Source of the DNA: Egicoccus sp. AB-alg2
GTDB taxonomy: Bacteria > Actinomycetota > Nitriliruptoria > Nitriliruptorales > Nitriliruptoraceae
Direction: 5' to 3'
DNA: 64,000 nucleotides
Assembly (NCBI RefSeq): GCF_041821065.1
Contig: NZ_JBGUAX010000003.1
Location: forward strand, 248,001-312,000
Shown here: in pieces, positions 34,781 to 42,425 of the stretch
Layout: every line of letters starts with the position of its first letter
Numbering within the stretch: position 1 is the stretch's first letter
The notes under the pieces: generated by a model
Told to the model about the DNA's origin: nothing
The model's database searches: none
Seen by the model: only the letters and a program-made list of their open reading frames with translations
Program-made: the position numbers and the translations under genes

Positions 34781-35827
34781 TCAGGCCGCCGCGAGGGGTG
34801 GGGGTGGCAGGTCGGTCGCGAGGTAGAACAGGCAGTCCTTGCGGGCCGCCTCGACCGTACGGGTCATCATGACCGGCGTGGTCGGCCGGGTCAGCACCAC
34901 CTCGCCGTCGACGAGCGCGAAGTGGTGGTCGGTCACGTCACGGCCGTCCGCGGCGCAGGCGCGCACGGGCAGCGCGCTGCCGGGGTGGACGCGTCCCAGC
35001 ACGTGACCGGCGGGTACCTCGACGAAGTTGTGCACGTCCGCGTCGGCGGCCAGCACCAGGTCCACCTCGTCGTCGAGGTCGCCGCCGAACCGGAAGCGCA
35101 CCTCGGGACGGATGGTGACCTTGCGCAACCCGCCGAGCAGGTCGAGGTCGCGCACGATGCGGTCGTTCTCCAGCGGAGCGGCACCGAGGTAGCGCCGCAG
35201 CGCGTCGACGGCGAACGCCAGCGACTCGGGCCGTCCCGGCAGTCCGCACTCCACGGCGACCGTCGCGACGTCGTCGTGCAGTGCCTCCATCAACGTGCAG
35301 GCGGCCAGGTCCCAGCGCAGCAACGTCGAGGTGAACAGGGTTGCGAGGTTGAGCGTCTGCGGCCGCATGCGGGTCACGATGGCGTAGAACGGGTTGTCGC
35401 CGGTGTTGTTGTGCACGTCGACCAGCGACTCGAGCCCCGCGGCACGGAGTTCGGCGAGGATGCCGTCGGCGGCGCGGCGCTGGGCGGTGGTCGGCGCGTC
35501 GAGTCCCCAGACGCGGTTGAAGTCCTCCTGGTGGTCGAGGTAGCGGTGCGCGAACCCCGGCCCGTGCAGTGCGGCTTCCACGTTGCCGACGACGACGTAC
35601 AGGTCGAACGGATAGCGACGCCGGCGGCGCAGGACCCGCAGGATCGCCTGCAGGCCGGTGGACTCGTCACCGTGCAGCAGCGTCACCACCGCGCGGGGGG
35701 CCTGCTCGCCCGTGCCCGGCACACGGATCAGCGTGGGCCGGCCCAGGACGCGCAGCAGCGCGCGGTCCCCGAGATCGAGCAGGTCGTCGGGGAGGCCGTC
35801 GGGATAGCGTCGGTAGGGGGTGTCCAC
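34781..35827 (-). CDS. Succinylglutamate desuccinylase/aspartoacylase-family zinc hydrolase
   Basis: This 348-residue M14-related protein resembles AstE and aspartoacylase. LLHGDESTG near residue 50 supplies the HxxE zinc ligands, DVHNNTGDNPF near 130 holds the substrate-binding Asn-Thr and a His, and VAVECG supplies the catalytic Glu region. It probably removes an acyl group from an amino acid or peptide. The GTG at 35827 has no ribosome-binding site; TATCCT ends 8 bases upstream, so a leaderless transcript is likely. It is convergent with mca (9 bases). Confidence 0.82.
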   Translation of the reverse strand: MDTPYRRYPDGLPDDLLDLGDRALLRVLGRPTLIRVPGTGEQAPRAVVTLLHGDESTGLQAILRVLRRRRRYPFDLYVVVGNVEAALHGPGFAHRYLDHQEDFNRVWGLDAPTTAQRRAADGILAELRAAGLESLVDVHNNTGDNPFYAIVTRMRPQTLNLATLFTSTLLRWDLAACTLMEALHDDVATVAVECGLPGRPESLAFAVDALRRYLGAAPLENDRIVRDLDLLGGLRKVTIRPEVRFRFGGDLDDEVDLVLAADADVHNFVEVPAGHVLGRVHPGSALPVRACAADGRDVTDHHFALVDGEVVLTRPTTPVMMTRTVEAARKDCLFYLATDLPPPPLAAA

Positions 35828-35835
35828 GGGCGCGC

Positions 35836-35841
35836 AGGATA
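35836..35841 (-). promoter_or_regulatory. -10-like hexamer TATCCT, probable leaderless promoter
   Basis: Read on the minus strand, TATCCT ends 8 bases before the GTG at 35827. Confidence 0.45.
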
Positions 35842-35958
35842 GGAGACGCGTCCTCGCAGGCAGCCACCGTGCGGTCGGGGGGCACGCGGCGTGTGCGCCG
35901 CGGCGGCCGGCGACCGCCCGCCGGACAACCGTCCCGGCCTGCCCGACGAACCAGGCGC

Positions 35959-37551
35959 ATGACCATCGACACCTCCGCCAGCACCTCGGGCACCGGTGCG
36001 TCGCCGTCCGCGACGTCGCCTGCACCCCGCTGGCTGGGCGCGGTCGCCGGCGTGCTGGCGGCGAGCGCGGCCCTCGGGGCCGGGGAGCTCGTCGCGGGCC
36101 TGCGCGCCGGCTGGCCCTCACCGGTCGTCGCGATCGCCGACCGGATCGTGGAGGCGTCGCCGCCCGCACTGACGTCATGGGCGATCGGAACCTTCGGCAC
36201 GAACGACAAGCCCCTGCTGATCGCCGGCATCGGCACCGTGCTGGCGGTGCTGGCGGCGCTGCTCGGCGTCCTGGCGACCCGCCGGCCGTTCGGCGCCGCC
36301 GCTGGCGTGGCAGGCCTCGGGACGGTGGGTGTGGCTGCCGGTCTGAACGCACCGGGGACGGGGGCGGGCGCGGGCGTTCCCGGCGTCGCCGCGACGTTCG
36401 TCGGTGTCGGCGCGCTGCTGGCCCTCGCCGCCGGACTGGCGCGGTACGGGGACACCAGCGCGGCGTCCGACGAGGCGGGCGACCTCGGCCGACGCCGCTT
36501 CCTCGTGGTCGCCGGGACCGTCGCCGCCGGCGCGATGGCCATGGGCACGGCCGGCCGCCTGCTGCTGTCGCGCTTCGACGTCGAGGCGGCGCGCGATGCC
36601 CTGGCCCTGCCGGCGCCCGTCGCCCGGCGCGATCTTCCGCCCCCCGCCGGTGCGGAACTCGCCGTGGACGGCATCACGCCCCTGATCACGCCCAACGACG
36701 CCTTCTACCGCATCGACACGGCACTGGCCGTGCCCCGCATCGACCCGGACACCCACGTACTCCGGGTCACCGGGATGGTCGAGCGGCCCTTGACGATCCC
36801 GTTCGCGGACCTGCTGCGCCGCGACCTGGTCGAGGTGCCGATCACGATGACGTGTGTCAGCAACGAGGTCGGCGGCGACCTGGTGGGCAACGCGGTGTGG
36901 CTGGGATTCCGGCTGCGCGAACTGCTCGACGAGGTCGGGGTCTCCTCCGAGGCCGACCAGGTCGTCGGCCGCTCCGTGGACGGTTACACGGGCGGATTCC
37001 CGGTCGCGGCCGCCTACGACCGTGACGCCCTGGTCGTGGTCGGCATGAACGGCGAACCGTTGCCGGCACAGCACGGCTTCCCGCTGCGGCTGGTCACCCC
37101 GGGGCTGTACGGCTACGTCGGCTCGACCAAGTGGTTGGCGGAGATCGAGCTCACCCGCTTCGACCGCTTCGACCACTACTGGGTCCCGCGCGGCTACGCG
37201 GCGCAGGCGCCGGTCAAGACCATGGCGCGCATCGACGTGCCCGGCGGCCGCGACGAGCTGGCGCCCGGGGAGCGGCCGATCGCGGGTGTCGCCTGGGCGC
37301 AGTCCCGCGGCGTCGCGAACGTCGAGGTCCAGGTCGACGACGGCGCCTGGCAGACAGCCGAGCTGGCCGAGGCGGTCAACGACGTCAGCTGGCGCCCCTG
37401 GGTGCTGTCCTGGCGGGCCACGCCGGGCCGTCACCGCATCCGCGTCCGCGCCACCGACGGCGACGGCGTGACGCAGCCGGAGACGCGCACGGGCGTGCGA
37501 CCCGACGGTGCGACCGGCTGGCACACGATCACGGTGCTCGTCACCGGCTGA
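35959..37551 (+). CDS. Membrane-anchored molybdopterin oxidoreductase (sulfite oxidase family)
   Basis: This 530-residue protein has an N-terminal membrane region of about four helices (residues 25-165), then a twin-arginine-like motif LGRRRFLVVAGT near residue 178 followed by a hydrophobic stretch, and an extracellular sulfite-oxidase-type domain. The Moco-binding Cys is in TMTCVSNEVGGDL (about 299); GYVGSTKWLAEI and a C-terminal Ig-like dimerisation domain follow. It probably reduces or oxidises a small oxyanion or a damaged methionine outside the membrane. An ATG start at 35959 is used but has a weak ribosome-binding site. Confidence 0.88.
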   Translation: MTIDTSASTSGTGASPSATSPAPRWLGAVAGVLAASAALGAGELVAGLRAGWPSPVVAIADRIVEASPPALTSWAIGTFGTNDKPLLIAGIGTVLAVLAALLGVLATRRPFGAAAGVAGLGTVGVAAGLNAPGTGAGAGVPGVAATFVGVGALLALAAGLARYGDTSAASDEAGDLGRRRFLVVAGTVAAGAMAMGTAGRLLLSRFDVEAARDALALPAPVARRDLPPPAGAELAVDGITPLITPNDAFYRIDTALAVPRIDPDTHVLRVTGMVERPLTIPFADLLRRDLVEVPITMTCVSNEVGGDLVGNAVWLGFRLRELLDEVGVSSEADQVVGRSVDGYTGGFPVAAAYDRDALVVVGMNGEPLPAQHGFPLRLVTPGLYGYVGSTKWLAEIELTRFDRFDHYWVPRGYAAQAPVKTMARIDVPGGRDELAPGERPIAGVAWAQSRGVANVEVQVDDGAWQTAELAEAVNDVSWRPWVLSWRATPGRHRIRVRATDGDGVTQPETRTGVRPDGATGWHTITVLVTG

Positions 37552-37558
37552 TGTCCGG

Positions 37559-38269
37559 TCAGCGGGTCTCGCCGACGCAGCCGTCCGTCGCGATGCAGTA
37601 ACGGTCGCCCTCGTCGTCGGACAGTTCCCGTGCGTACGCGCCGTTCCCGATGCGCTCCGCGGCCCGCTCCGCCGCCTCCTCGTCCGGGAACGGGCCTTCG
37701 ACGACGACCCACAGGCCAGGGTTCAGCGAGGGGTAGTGCGAGGACCACAGCAGACGGCCGCGGCCACGCTCGTCCAGACGCGCGAGGGCCTCGCGTTCGG
37801 TGAAGTCGTCCCCCCACAGCGAGGCCACGACGACGACCCATTGCCGCTCGCCGTCGCCCAGCGTGATCGGCGCCCGCTCGCAGTCCTCGAAGTCCCACGG
37901 CCGCGGGTCGTCGTGCTCGCTGGGATCGAGCTCCACCGCGCACACGTCGTCGAACTCGACGGTGACGACCTCGGGCTCGTCGCCCGCGTCGTCGCGGCCC
38001 TCTTCGGACTCGGCCGACTCCTCGGCCTGGTCGTCCTCGGCCCGGCCGTCCGCGGGCGCGTCCGCGTCGTCATCGGCGTCGTCGTCGCCTCCGGCGCCGG
38101 TACCGGACTCGACCGCGTCGGGCCGGCTGGCGACCGTCCCGGCGTCGAAGGGGCCGGTGTCGGTGACCAGGGCGACGACCCAGAGCGTCAGGGCCAGGAG
38201 CAACGGGGCGCCGAGCAGCACGGCGGCGCGCACCTGCTCGGGCCGCACGGCGATACGAGGGCGGGGCAC
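37559..38269 (-). CDS. Single-pass membrane protein with C-terminal SPOR-like domain
   Basis: This 236-residue protein has a basic N-terminus, one membrane helix at about 16-36 (VLLGAPLLLALTLWVVALV), a long acidic Asp/Glu linker (about residues 50-110) and a C-terminal domain. The domain reads QWVVVVASLWGD, then WVVVEGPFPDEEAAERAAERI and AYARELS, the pattern of a SPOR peptidoglycan-binding domain. It ends with a Cys pair (YCIATDGC). GTG at 38269 with CGAGG upstream. It is convergent with the oxidoreductase (7-base gap). Confidence 0.75.
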   Translation of the reverse strand: MPRPRIAVRPEQVRAAVLLGAPLLLALTLWVVALVTDTGPFDAGTVASRPDAVESGTGAGGDDDADDDADAPADGRAEDDQAEESAESEEGRDDAGDEPEVVTVEFDDVCAVELDPSEHDDPRPWDFEDCERAPITLGDGERQWVVVVASLWGDDFTEREALARLDERGRGRLLWSSHYPSLNPGLWVVVEGPFPDEEAAERAAERIGNGAYARELSDDEGDRYCIATDGCVGETR

Positions 38270-38297
38270 GACGGGCCTCGGGTGCGGGGGCGGCGGC

Positions 38298-38303
38298 ACG
38301 CTA
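38298..38303 (-). promoter_or_regulatory. -10-like hexamer TAGCGT before the SPOR-like gene
   Basis: Read on the minus strand, TAGCGT lies 28 bases before the GTG at 38269. Confidence 0.4.
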
Positions 38304-38468
38304 CCCGCCTCACGTGTGACGGCAGACCGACCAAGGGAGAGCACGGGGTACGGCGGTACGCCGTCTGACACGCGGTTGCGGAAGATGTGCCGATGCCGAA
38401 CGAAGCGCAACAGCAGTGTCCTCGCGCAAATCGTGCGGCCCCTCCGTTTCCCGGGCATATTGGGGACA

Positions 38469-38492
38469 ACACCACTTGCGCAAGGGTGGTGT
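38469..38492. promoter_or_regulatory. Inverted repeat upstream of the response regulator gene
   Basis: ACACCACTTGC is followed directly by GCAAGGGTGGTGT, its inverse with two extra bases. It lies 38 bases before the TTG at 38531 in a region less GC-rich than the surroundings. It could be an operator for the adjacent regulator. The rest of the 38270-38530 gap shows nothing else that I can name. Confidence 0.35.
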
Positions 38493-38530
38493 CAGCACCA
38501 CCATCTTTGGCGGAGCATCAGAGGACGCCG

Positions 38531-39193
38531 TTGCCGGAGCACGTGGACGACACCGCCGACTCCACCCGCGTGCTGCTGGTGGAGGACCATCGGGTGCTCG
38601 CCGAGGCCCTGGCCGAAGCGCTGGGCGCCGCCACCGGCGTCGAGGTGTGCGGTATCGCGACCACGCTCGCGGAGGCCCACACGCTGACCGCGGCCTGCGA
38701 ACCGGACGTCGTGGTCATGGACGTGCGGCTGCCGGACGGTGATGGTGCCGACGGGGTCCCGGACCTCCTGCGCCTCCGCCCGGAGGCCAAGGTCGTGTTG
38801 CTCTCGGCCAGCACGAGCCGGGACGTCCGCGCGCGCGCCGTGGAGGCCGGTGCGGCCGGCTTCCTGCCCAAGACCGCCGGGCTGGCGCAGATCCTCGAGG
38901 CCATCGAGCGGGTCGACGAGGGCGCGGTGCTGTTCAGCCCCGAGGACGTGCGGCTGGCCGCCGATCACCTGCGGCGCCAGCACCGGCGCGGCGGTCTGCT
39001 GACACCCCGGGAGCGCGAGGTGTTGCGGCTGCTCGCGGAGGGCGCGTCCACCGAGGACATCGCGGCCCGCCTGGTGATCTCCCCGCACACCGTCCGCAAC
39101 CACGTCCGCCACATCATCGAGAAGCTGGGCGTCCACACCAAGCTGGAAGCGGTGGCGGTCGCGACCCGCGAAGGACTCGTCGAAGCCGGCTGA
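38531..39193 (+). CDS. NarL/LuxR-family response regulator
   Basis: This 220-residue two-domain regulator has a receiver domain with VLLVEDHRVL, phospho-acceptor Asp in VVMDVRLPDGDG and Lys in FLPKTAG, followed by a LuxR-type DNA-binding domain LTPREREVLRLLAEGASTEDIAARLVISPHTVRNHV. TTG at 38531 is chosen because AGAGG is 7 bases upstream and the receiver begins soon after; the frame is open further upstream but reads like non-coding sequence. It lies 22 bases before the kinase gene, so the two form a cognate pair. Confidence 0.9.
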   Translation: MPEHVDDTADSTRVLLVEDHRVLAEALAEALGAATGVEVCGIATTLAEAHTLTAACEPDVVVMDVRLPDGDGADGVPDLLRLRPEAKVVLLSASTSRDVRARAVEAGAAGFLPKTAGLAQILEAIERVDEGAVLFSPEDVRLAADHLRRQHRRGGLLTPREREVLRLLAEGASTEDIAARLVISPHTVRNHVRHIIEKLGVHTKLEAVAVATREGLVEAG

Positions 39194-39215
39194 CCTGTGG
39201 CGAATCGGGGTGGGC

Positions 39216-41318
39216 ATGACGGACACGCTCGCGCAGTGGTCCCTCTACGACCTCGTGCCTCGACCGATCCTCGTGACGGACGGTGATGGGCGCGTGCACC
39301 ACGCCAACCGGGAGGCGCTCGCGGTGCTGCGACTCCCGACCGACGACGCGGCCGCAACGGCCCGATGGACGGACGTGGTCGCCCCCGCCGACGTCGCCGC
39401 CGCCGAAGCGTGGTGGGTGCGTGTACGACGTGGCGCGTCGAACGAGCCGTTGCGGGCACGCCTCCGCGCGGGCGTCGGTCCCCACGAGGTACACGTGTCG
39501 CCGGTCGAGGGCCGGAGCGGCGCCGACCGGTTCGTCGTGACGCTGCTGCCCGCACCGTCCGAGCCGGCGGACGGGCCGCGCCCGAACCGGCTCGCGGCAC
39601 GCCTCGCCGATGCGGCACCGGTCGGGCTCGGGATCATGGACCAGGACTTCCGGTTCCGCTACGTGAACCAGGAGCTGGCCGCGACCAACGGCCGCTCCGC
39701 CGAAGAGCATCTCGGGCGGCGCCTCGTGGAGATCGCGCCGCACCTGTTCCCGGAGGTCGAACCGCTGCTGCAGCAGGGTCTGTCGGGCTGGCACATCGTC
39801 GAGGCGCCGTTGACGGGCCCGGCGGTCACCGACCCGGACGAGATCCGTCACTGGCTGGTCAGCTACTTCCCGATCGAGCTGGACGCGGGCGAAGCCGGCG
39901 TCGGGGTCGTGGTCAGGGACGCCACGGTCCGGGTGAGGCAGGCCGAAGAAGCGGCGAAGAGTCAGCGGCTGCTGGCCGAGGCCGAGCGACTGGCCGCACT
40001 CGGCAGCTGGGAGTGGGAGATCGCCCCGGACGTGGCACGTGTCTCCGACGGGCTCCGGGCGATGTTCGGCCTGGAACCCGACGAGCCGTTCAGCTACGCG
40101 GTGCTGCTGTCGATGCTGGAGCCCGCCGACCGGGGACGGTTCGACGCGCGGGTCCGCGACGCGCTCGCCGTGGGAGGTCGCTTCGAGGCGACGTATCGCC
40201 TGGTCCGTCGCGACGGCGTACGACGACTGGTCCACGAGCGCGGCGAGTGCGTGGTCCGCGACGGCGAGACGGTCGCGATGTTCGGCACGGTGCAGGACAT
40301 CACCGAACAGGCCGAACTGTCGGAGCGCGCCCGCCTCTGGGCGACCCTGGCCCAGCACCTGCCCAACGGGATCGTCGTGTGGGACGGCGTGGGCGTGCCG
40401 GAGCCGGCCCTCCTCCGGGTGCTCGCCGTCAATCCCGCCTTCGACGGGATGTACGAGGTGGAGGCGGAGTCGCCGATCGGCGTCACGCTGCGCGAGGTGT
40501 TCGGTCACGACCTGGCGCAGCGGTTCGACGACGACCTGCGCCGGTTGTTGTCGGACGGCGTCACCGTCCACCTCGGCGACGTCCGGCTGCCGTCGCGCTT
40601 CGGGTCCCGCGTGCTCGAGGTGGTGGCGTTCGGGCTCCCGCGCCAGCGCTACGGCATGGCGTTCGAGGACGTGACCGAGCAGCGGGCACTGCAGCAGGAG
40701 CGCGCCGACCTGCTGCGGCGCAGCGTGACCGCCGCCGACGACGAGCGGCAACGCGTCGCCGAACAGTTGCACGACGACGTGGTGCAGTCGTTGAGCGCCG
40801 CGCTGCTGCGGCTCGACCTGGCCGAGCAGACCGTCGACCGACCGCTGGACCGCATTCGTGAGCCCGTCGGCGATGCCATCGCCGTGCTGCGGCGCACGAT
40901 CATGGAACTGGCGTCCGCCGACATCGTGCGCCAGGGCCTGCAGACGGCCGTCGGCAACTACGCCGACCGGCTCCTCGCCGTGGACGGCATCGAGGTCACC
41001 ACCAGCTTCGCCGTCGAGGAGCACCTCGACGACGACACGCTCCTCGGTGCCTACCGGATCATCCAGGAGGCCCTCGCCAACGTCCGTCGGCACGCGCATG
41101 CCACCCACGTGCGTGTCGTCGTCCGCCGCACCGACGACGGCTGGCTGCGGGGCGAGGTCCTCGACGACGGCAGCGGCATCCCCGACGGTGTCACCGCGCC
41201 ACCCGGCCACCTCGGCCTGCGGCTCATGCGCGAACGTGCCGAGGTGCTCGGGGGCCACGTCGAGGTCGTGCGACGGCGACCGCGCGGGACGGCCGTGCGC
41301 TGGCGCCTGCCCGCGTGA
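39216..41318 (+). CDS. Soluble multi-PAS sensor histidine kinase (NarX/DesK-type HisKA_3)
   Basis: This 700-residue protein has no membrane helix. Four PAS-like regions occupy about residues 10-115, 130-250, 255-365 and 375-490; the third ends in the typical RLVHERGECVVRDG-TVQDITEQ. They are followed by a HisKA_3 dimerisation domain with the phospho-acceptor His in VAEQLHDDVVQSLSA and a HATPase domain (EALANVRRHAHA, DDGSGIP, HLGLRLMRERAEVLGG). All catalytic boxes are intact. It probably senses a cytoplasmic signal; no haem- or flavin-binding residue can be assigned. ATG at 39216 chosen; a GTG six bases earlier is possible. Likely partner: the regulator at 38531. Confidence 0.92.
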   Translation: MTDTLAQWSLYDLVPRPILVTDGDGRVHHANREALAVLRLPTDDAAATARWTDVVAPADVAAAEAWWVRVRRGASNEPLRARLRAGVGPHEVHVSPVEGRSGADRFVVTLLPAPSEPADGPRPNRLAARLADAAPVGLGIMDQDFRFRYVNQELAATNGRSAEEHLGRRLVEIAPHLFPEVEPLLQQGLSGWHIVEAPLTGPAVTDPDEIRHWLVSYFPIELDAGEAGVGVVVRDATVRVRQAEEAAKSQRLLAEAERLAALGSWEWEIAPDVARVSDGLRAMFGLEPDEPFSYAVLLSMLEPADRGRFDARVRDALAVGGRFEATYRLVRRDGVRRLVHERGECVVRDGETVAMFGTVQDITEQAELSERARLWATLAQHLPNGIVVWDGVGVPEPALLRVLAVNPAFDGMYEVEAESPIGVTLREVFGHDLAQRFDDDLRRLLSDGVTVHLGDVRLPSRFGSRVLEVVAFGLPRQRYGMAFEDVTEQRALQQERADLLRRSVTAADDERQRVAEQLHDDVVQSLSAALLRLDLAEQTVDRPLDRIREPVGDAIAVLRRTIMELASADIVRQGLQTAVGNYADRLLAVDGIEVTTSFAVEEHLDDDTLLGAYRIIQEALANVRRHAHATHVRVVVRRTDDGWLRGEVLDDGSGIPDGVTAPPGHLGLRLMRERAEVLGGHVEVVRRRPRGTAVRWRLPA

Positions 41319-41319
41319 C

Positions 41320-41706
41320 TCAGCGCTCGCCGGTCGACTCGGCGGTCAGTTCACGTACCACGGCGATCAGCCGCGAACTGCGTTCGCCCTTCGCCACGTA
41401 GGCGTCCACGCCCGCCTCCGACATCTCCCGCCGGCTGGACGCCTCGTCGTAGGCGGAGAACGCCACCAGACGGGTGCCGGACGACACCGCCCGGATGCCG
41501 CGCGCGGCCGCGGCACCACCGCCGGGCATCCGCACGTCCAGCACCGCGGCCTCCGGCCGCAGACGACCGCATGCCGCGATAGCGGCGTCGGCGCTGTCGA
41601 CCTCCGCGACGACCGTCAGACCGGCCGCTGCCTCGAGAACCTCGATCAGCGCTTCGCGGACCTGGGCATCGTCGTCCGCCACCACGATCCTCACCGGCGC
41701 AGTCAA
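41320..41706 (-). CDS. Stand-alone receiver-domain protein
   Basis: This 128-residue single receiver domain has the acidic cluster VVADDDAQVREAL, phospho-acceptor Asp in VLDVRMPGGG, the Ser/Thr position in LVAFSAYDE and Lys in AYVAKGERSS. There is no output domain, so it would act as a phosphate sink or an allosteric partner, perhaps of the kinase it faces. TTG at 41706 is fixed by GGAGG 5 bases upstream; a longer ATG version adds 46 unstructured residues and has no support. Its stop is 1 base from the kinase stop. Confidence 0.85.
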   Translation of the reverse strand: MTAPVRIVVADDDAQVREALIEVLEAAAGLTVVAEVDSADAAIAACGRLRPEAAVLDVRMPGGGAAAARGIRAVSSGTRLVAFSAYDEASSRREMSEAGVDAYVAKGERSSRLIAVVRELTAESTGER

Positions 41707-42107
41707 CCGTCCTCCATCGATGGGCGCAGCCGACACGTCGTGTGCCGGCGCGGTCACCCGCGCACGCCGGGGTGGTACGGGCCCGGCGACGCCGCCAACA
41801 TGGTCCGGGACGACCGCCCGCGGAGCATGCCCCAGGTCCGTCAACCGGCACCGGACACATCTGAGTCATGTACGAACAGCACGACTGTGGCTGCCGGACG
41901 TCGCCGAGGCCGTGCATCATGGCCACGGCGTCGACGTTCCCCTTCCCCGGGTCCCCCGCCGACGGCCGGCACCACTGCACGGTTCCCCCCGTCCGGGCAG
42001 TTCGTGTGCCGGCCGTCGCCCGGCCCGGACGTGGGTGGGCCGCCCTCCGGTCGCCTCCACCGAGCGCTTCGACGCCCACCACCAGCCCCCGCACCGTGAG
42101 ATCCCCG

Positions 42108-42338
42108 ATGCTCACCAGTCGCTACGACCGTGAACACGCCTGCGAATCGCGCTGCAGCGCGCGCGGCAGCACGACCGTCCACATCCACGGACGCCCCTTC
42201 CGGTTCTGCCGGCACCACGCCCGCGCGGTCGAGGCCGCGTACACCGCGGACGACCTGGGCGCCGAGCGCGCCGCCGTCGCCACCCTCGTGCGACACGAAG
42301 CCGACCGGCCGCGCCGAGCGCCGAGGAACGAGCCGTGA
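42108..42338 (+). CDS. Small Cys/His-rich protein (DUF7455-like)
   Basis: This 76-residue protein contains ACESRCSARGSTTVHIHGRPFRFCRHHARAVEAA, with a Cys-x3-Cys pair, a beta-hairpin and FCRHH. This layout closely resembles the small actinobacterial DUF7455 proteins and suggests one bound metal. ATG at 42108 is chosen because the conserved core begins soon after; an upstream ATG in frame at 41868 would add 80 residues of unlike composition. It has a basic C-terminus and overlaps the next mini-gene (GTGA). The 41707-42107 gap before it has no other supported feature. Confidence 0.7.
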   Translation: MLTSRYDREHACESRCSARGSTTVHIHGRPFRFCRHHARAVEAAYTADDLGAERAAVATLVRHEADRPRRAPRNEP

Positions 42339-42409
42339 GGGGCACCTACTGTCCACACGGCATCTACGTCACCACCCACGTCGGCTGCACCGACTGCGGC
42401 CGGCGGTGA
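42335..42409 (+). CDS. 24-residue Cys/His mini-protein, coupled to the preceding gene
   Basis: A GTG inside the stop of the DUF7455-like gene opens a 24-codon frame (MRGTYCPHGIYVTTHVGCTDCGRR is 24 residues; its key residues are Cys6, His8, His15, Cys18 and Cys21). CPHG and CTDCG could form a tiny zinc knuckle. GAGGAA lies about 8 bases upstream. Codons are consistently G/C in the third position, in line with real genes here. It is too short for a statistical test, so its reality rests on the overlap, the ribosome-binding site and the metal-ligand spacing. Confidence 0.55.
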   Translation: MRGTYCPHGIYVTTHVGCTDCGRR

Positions 42410-42425
42410 CGACGCCGCGGCGGCC

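Noticed and set aside
41868-42107. In-frame N-terminal extension of the DUF7455-like gene
   Set aside because: Pro/Arg/Ser-rich text with irregular codon third positions and no ribosome-binding site. The conserved core starts after 42108.
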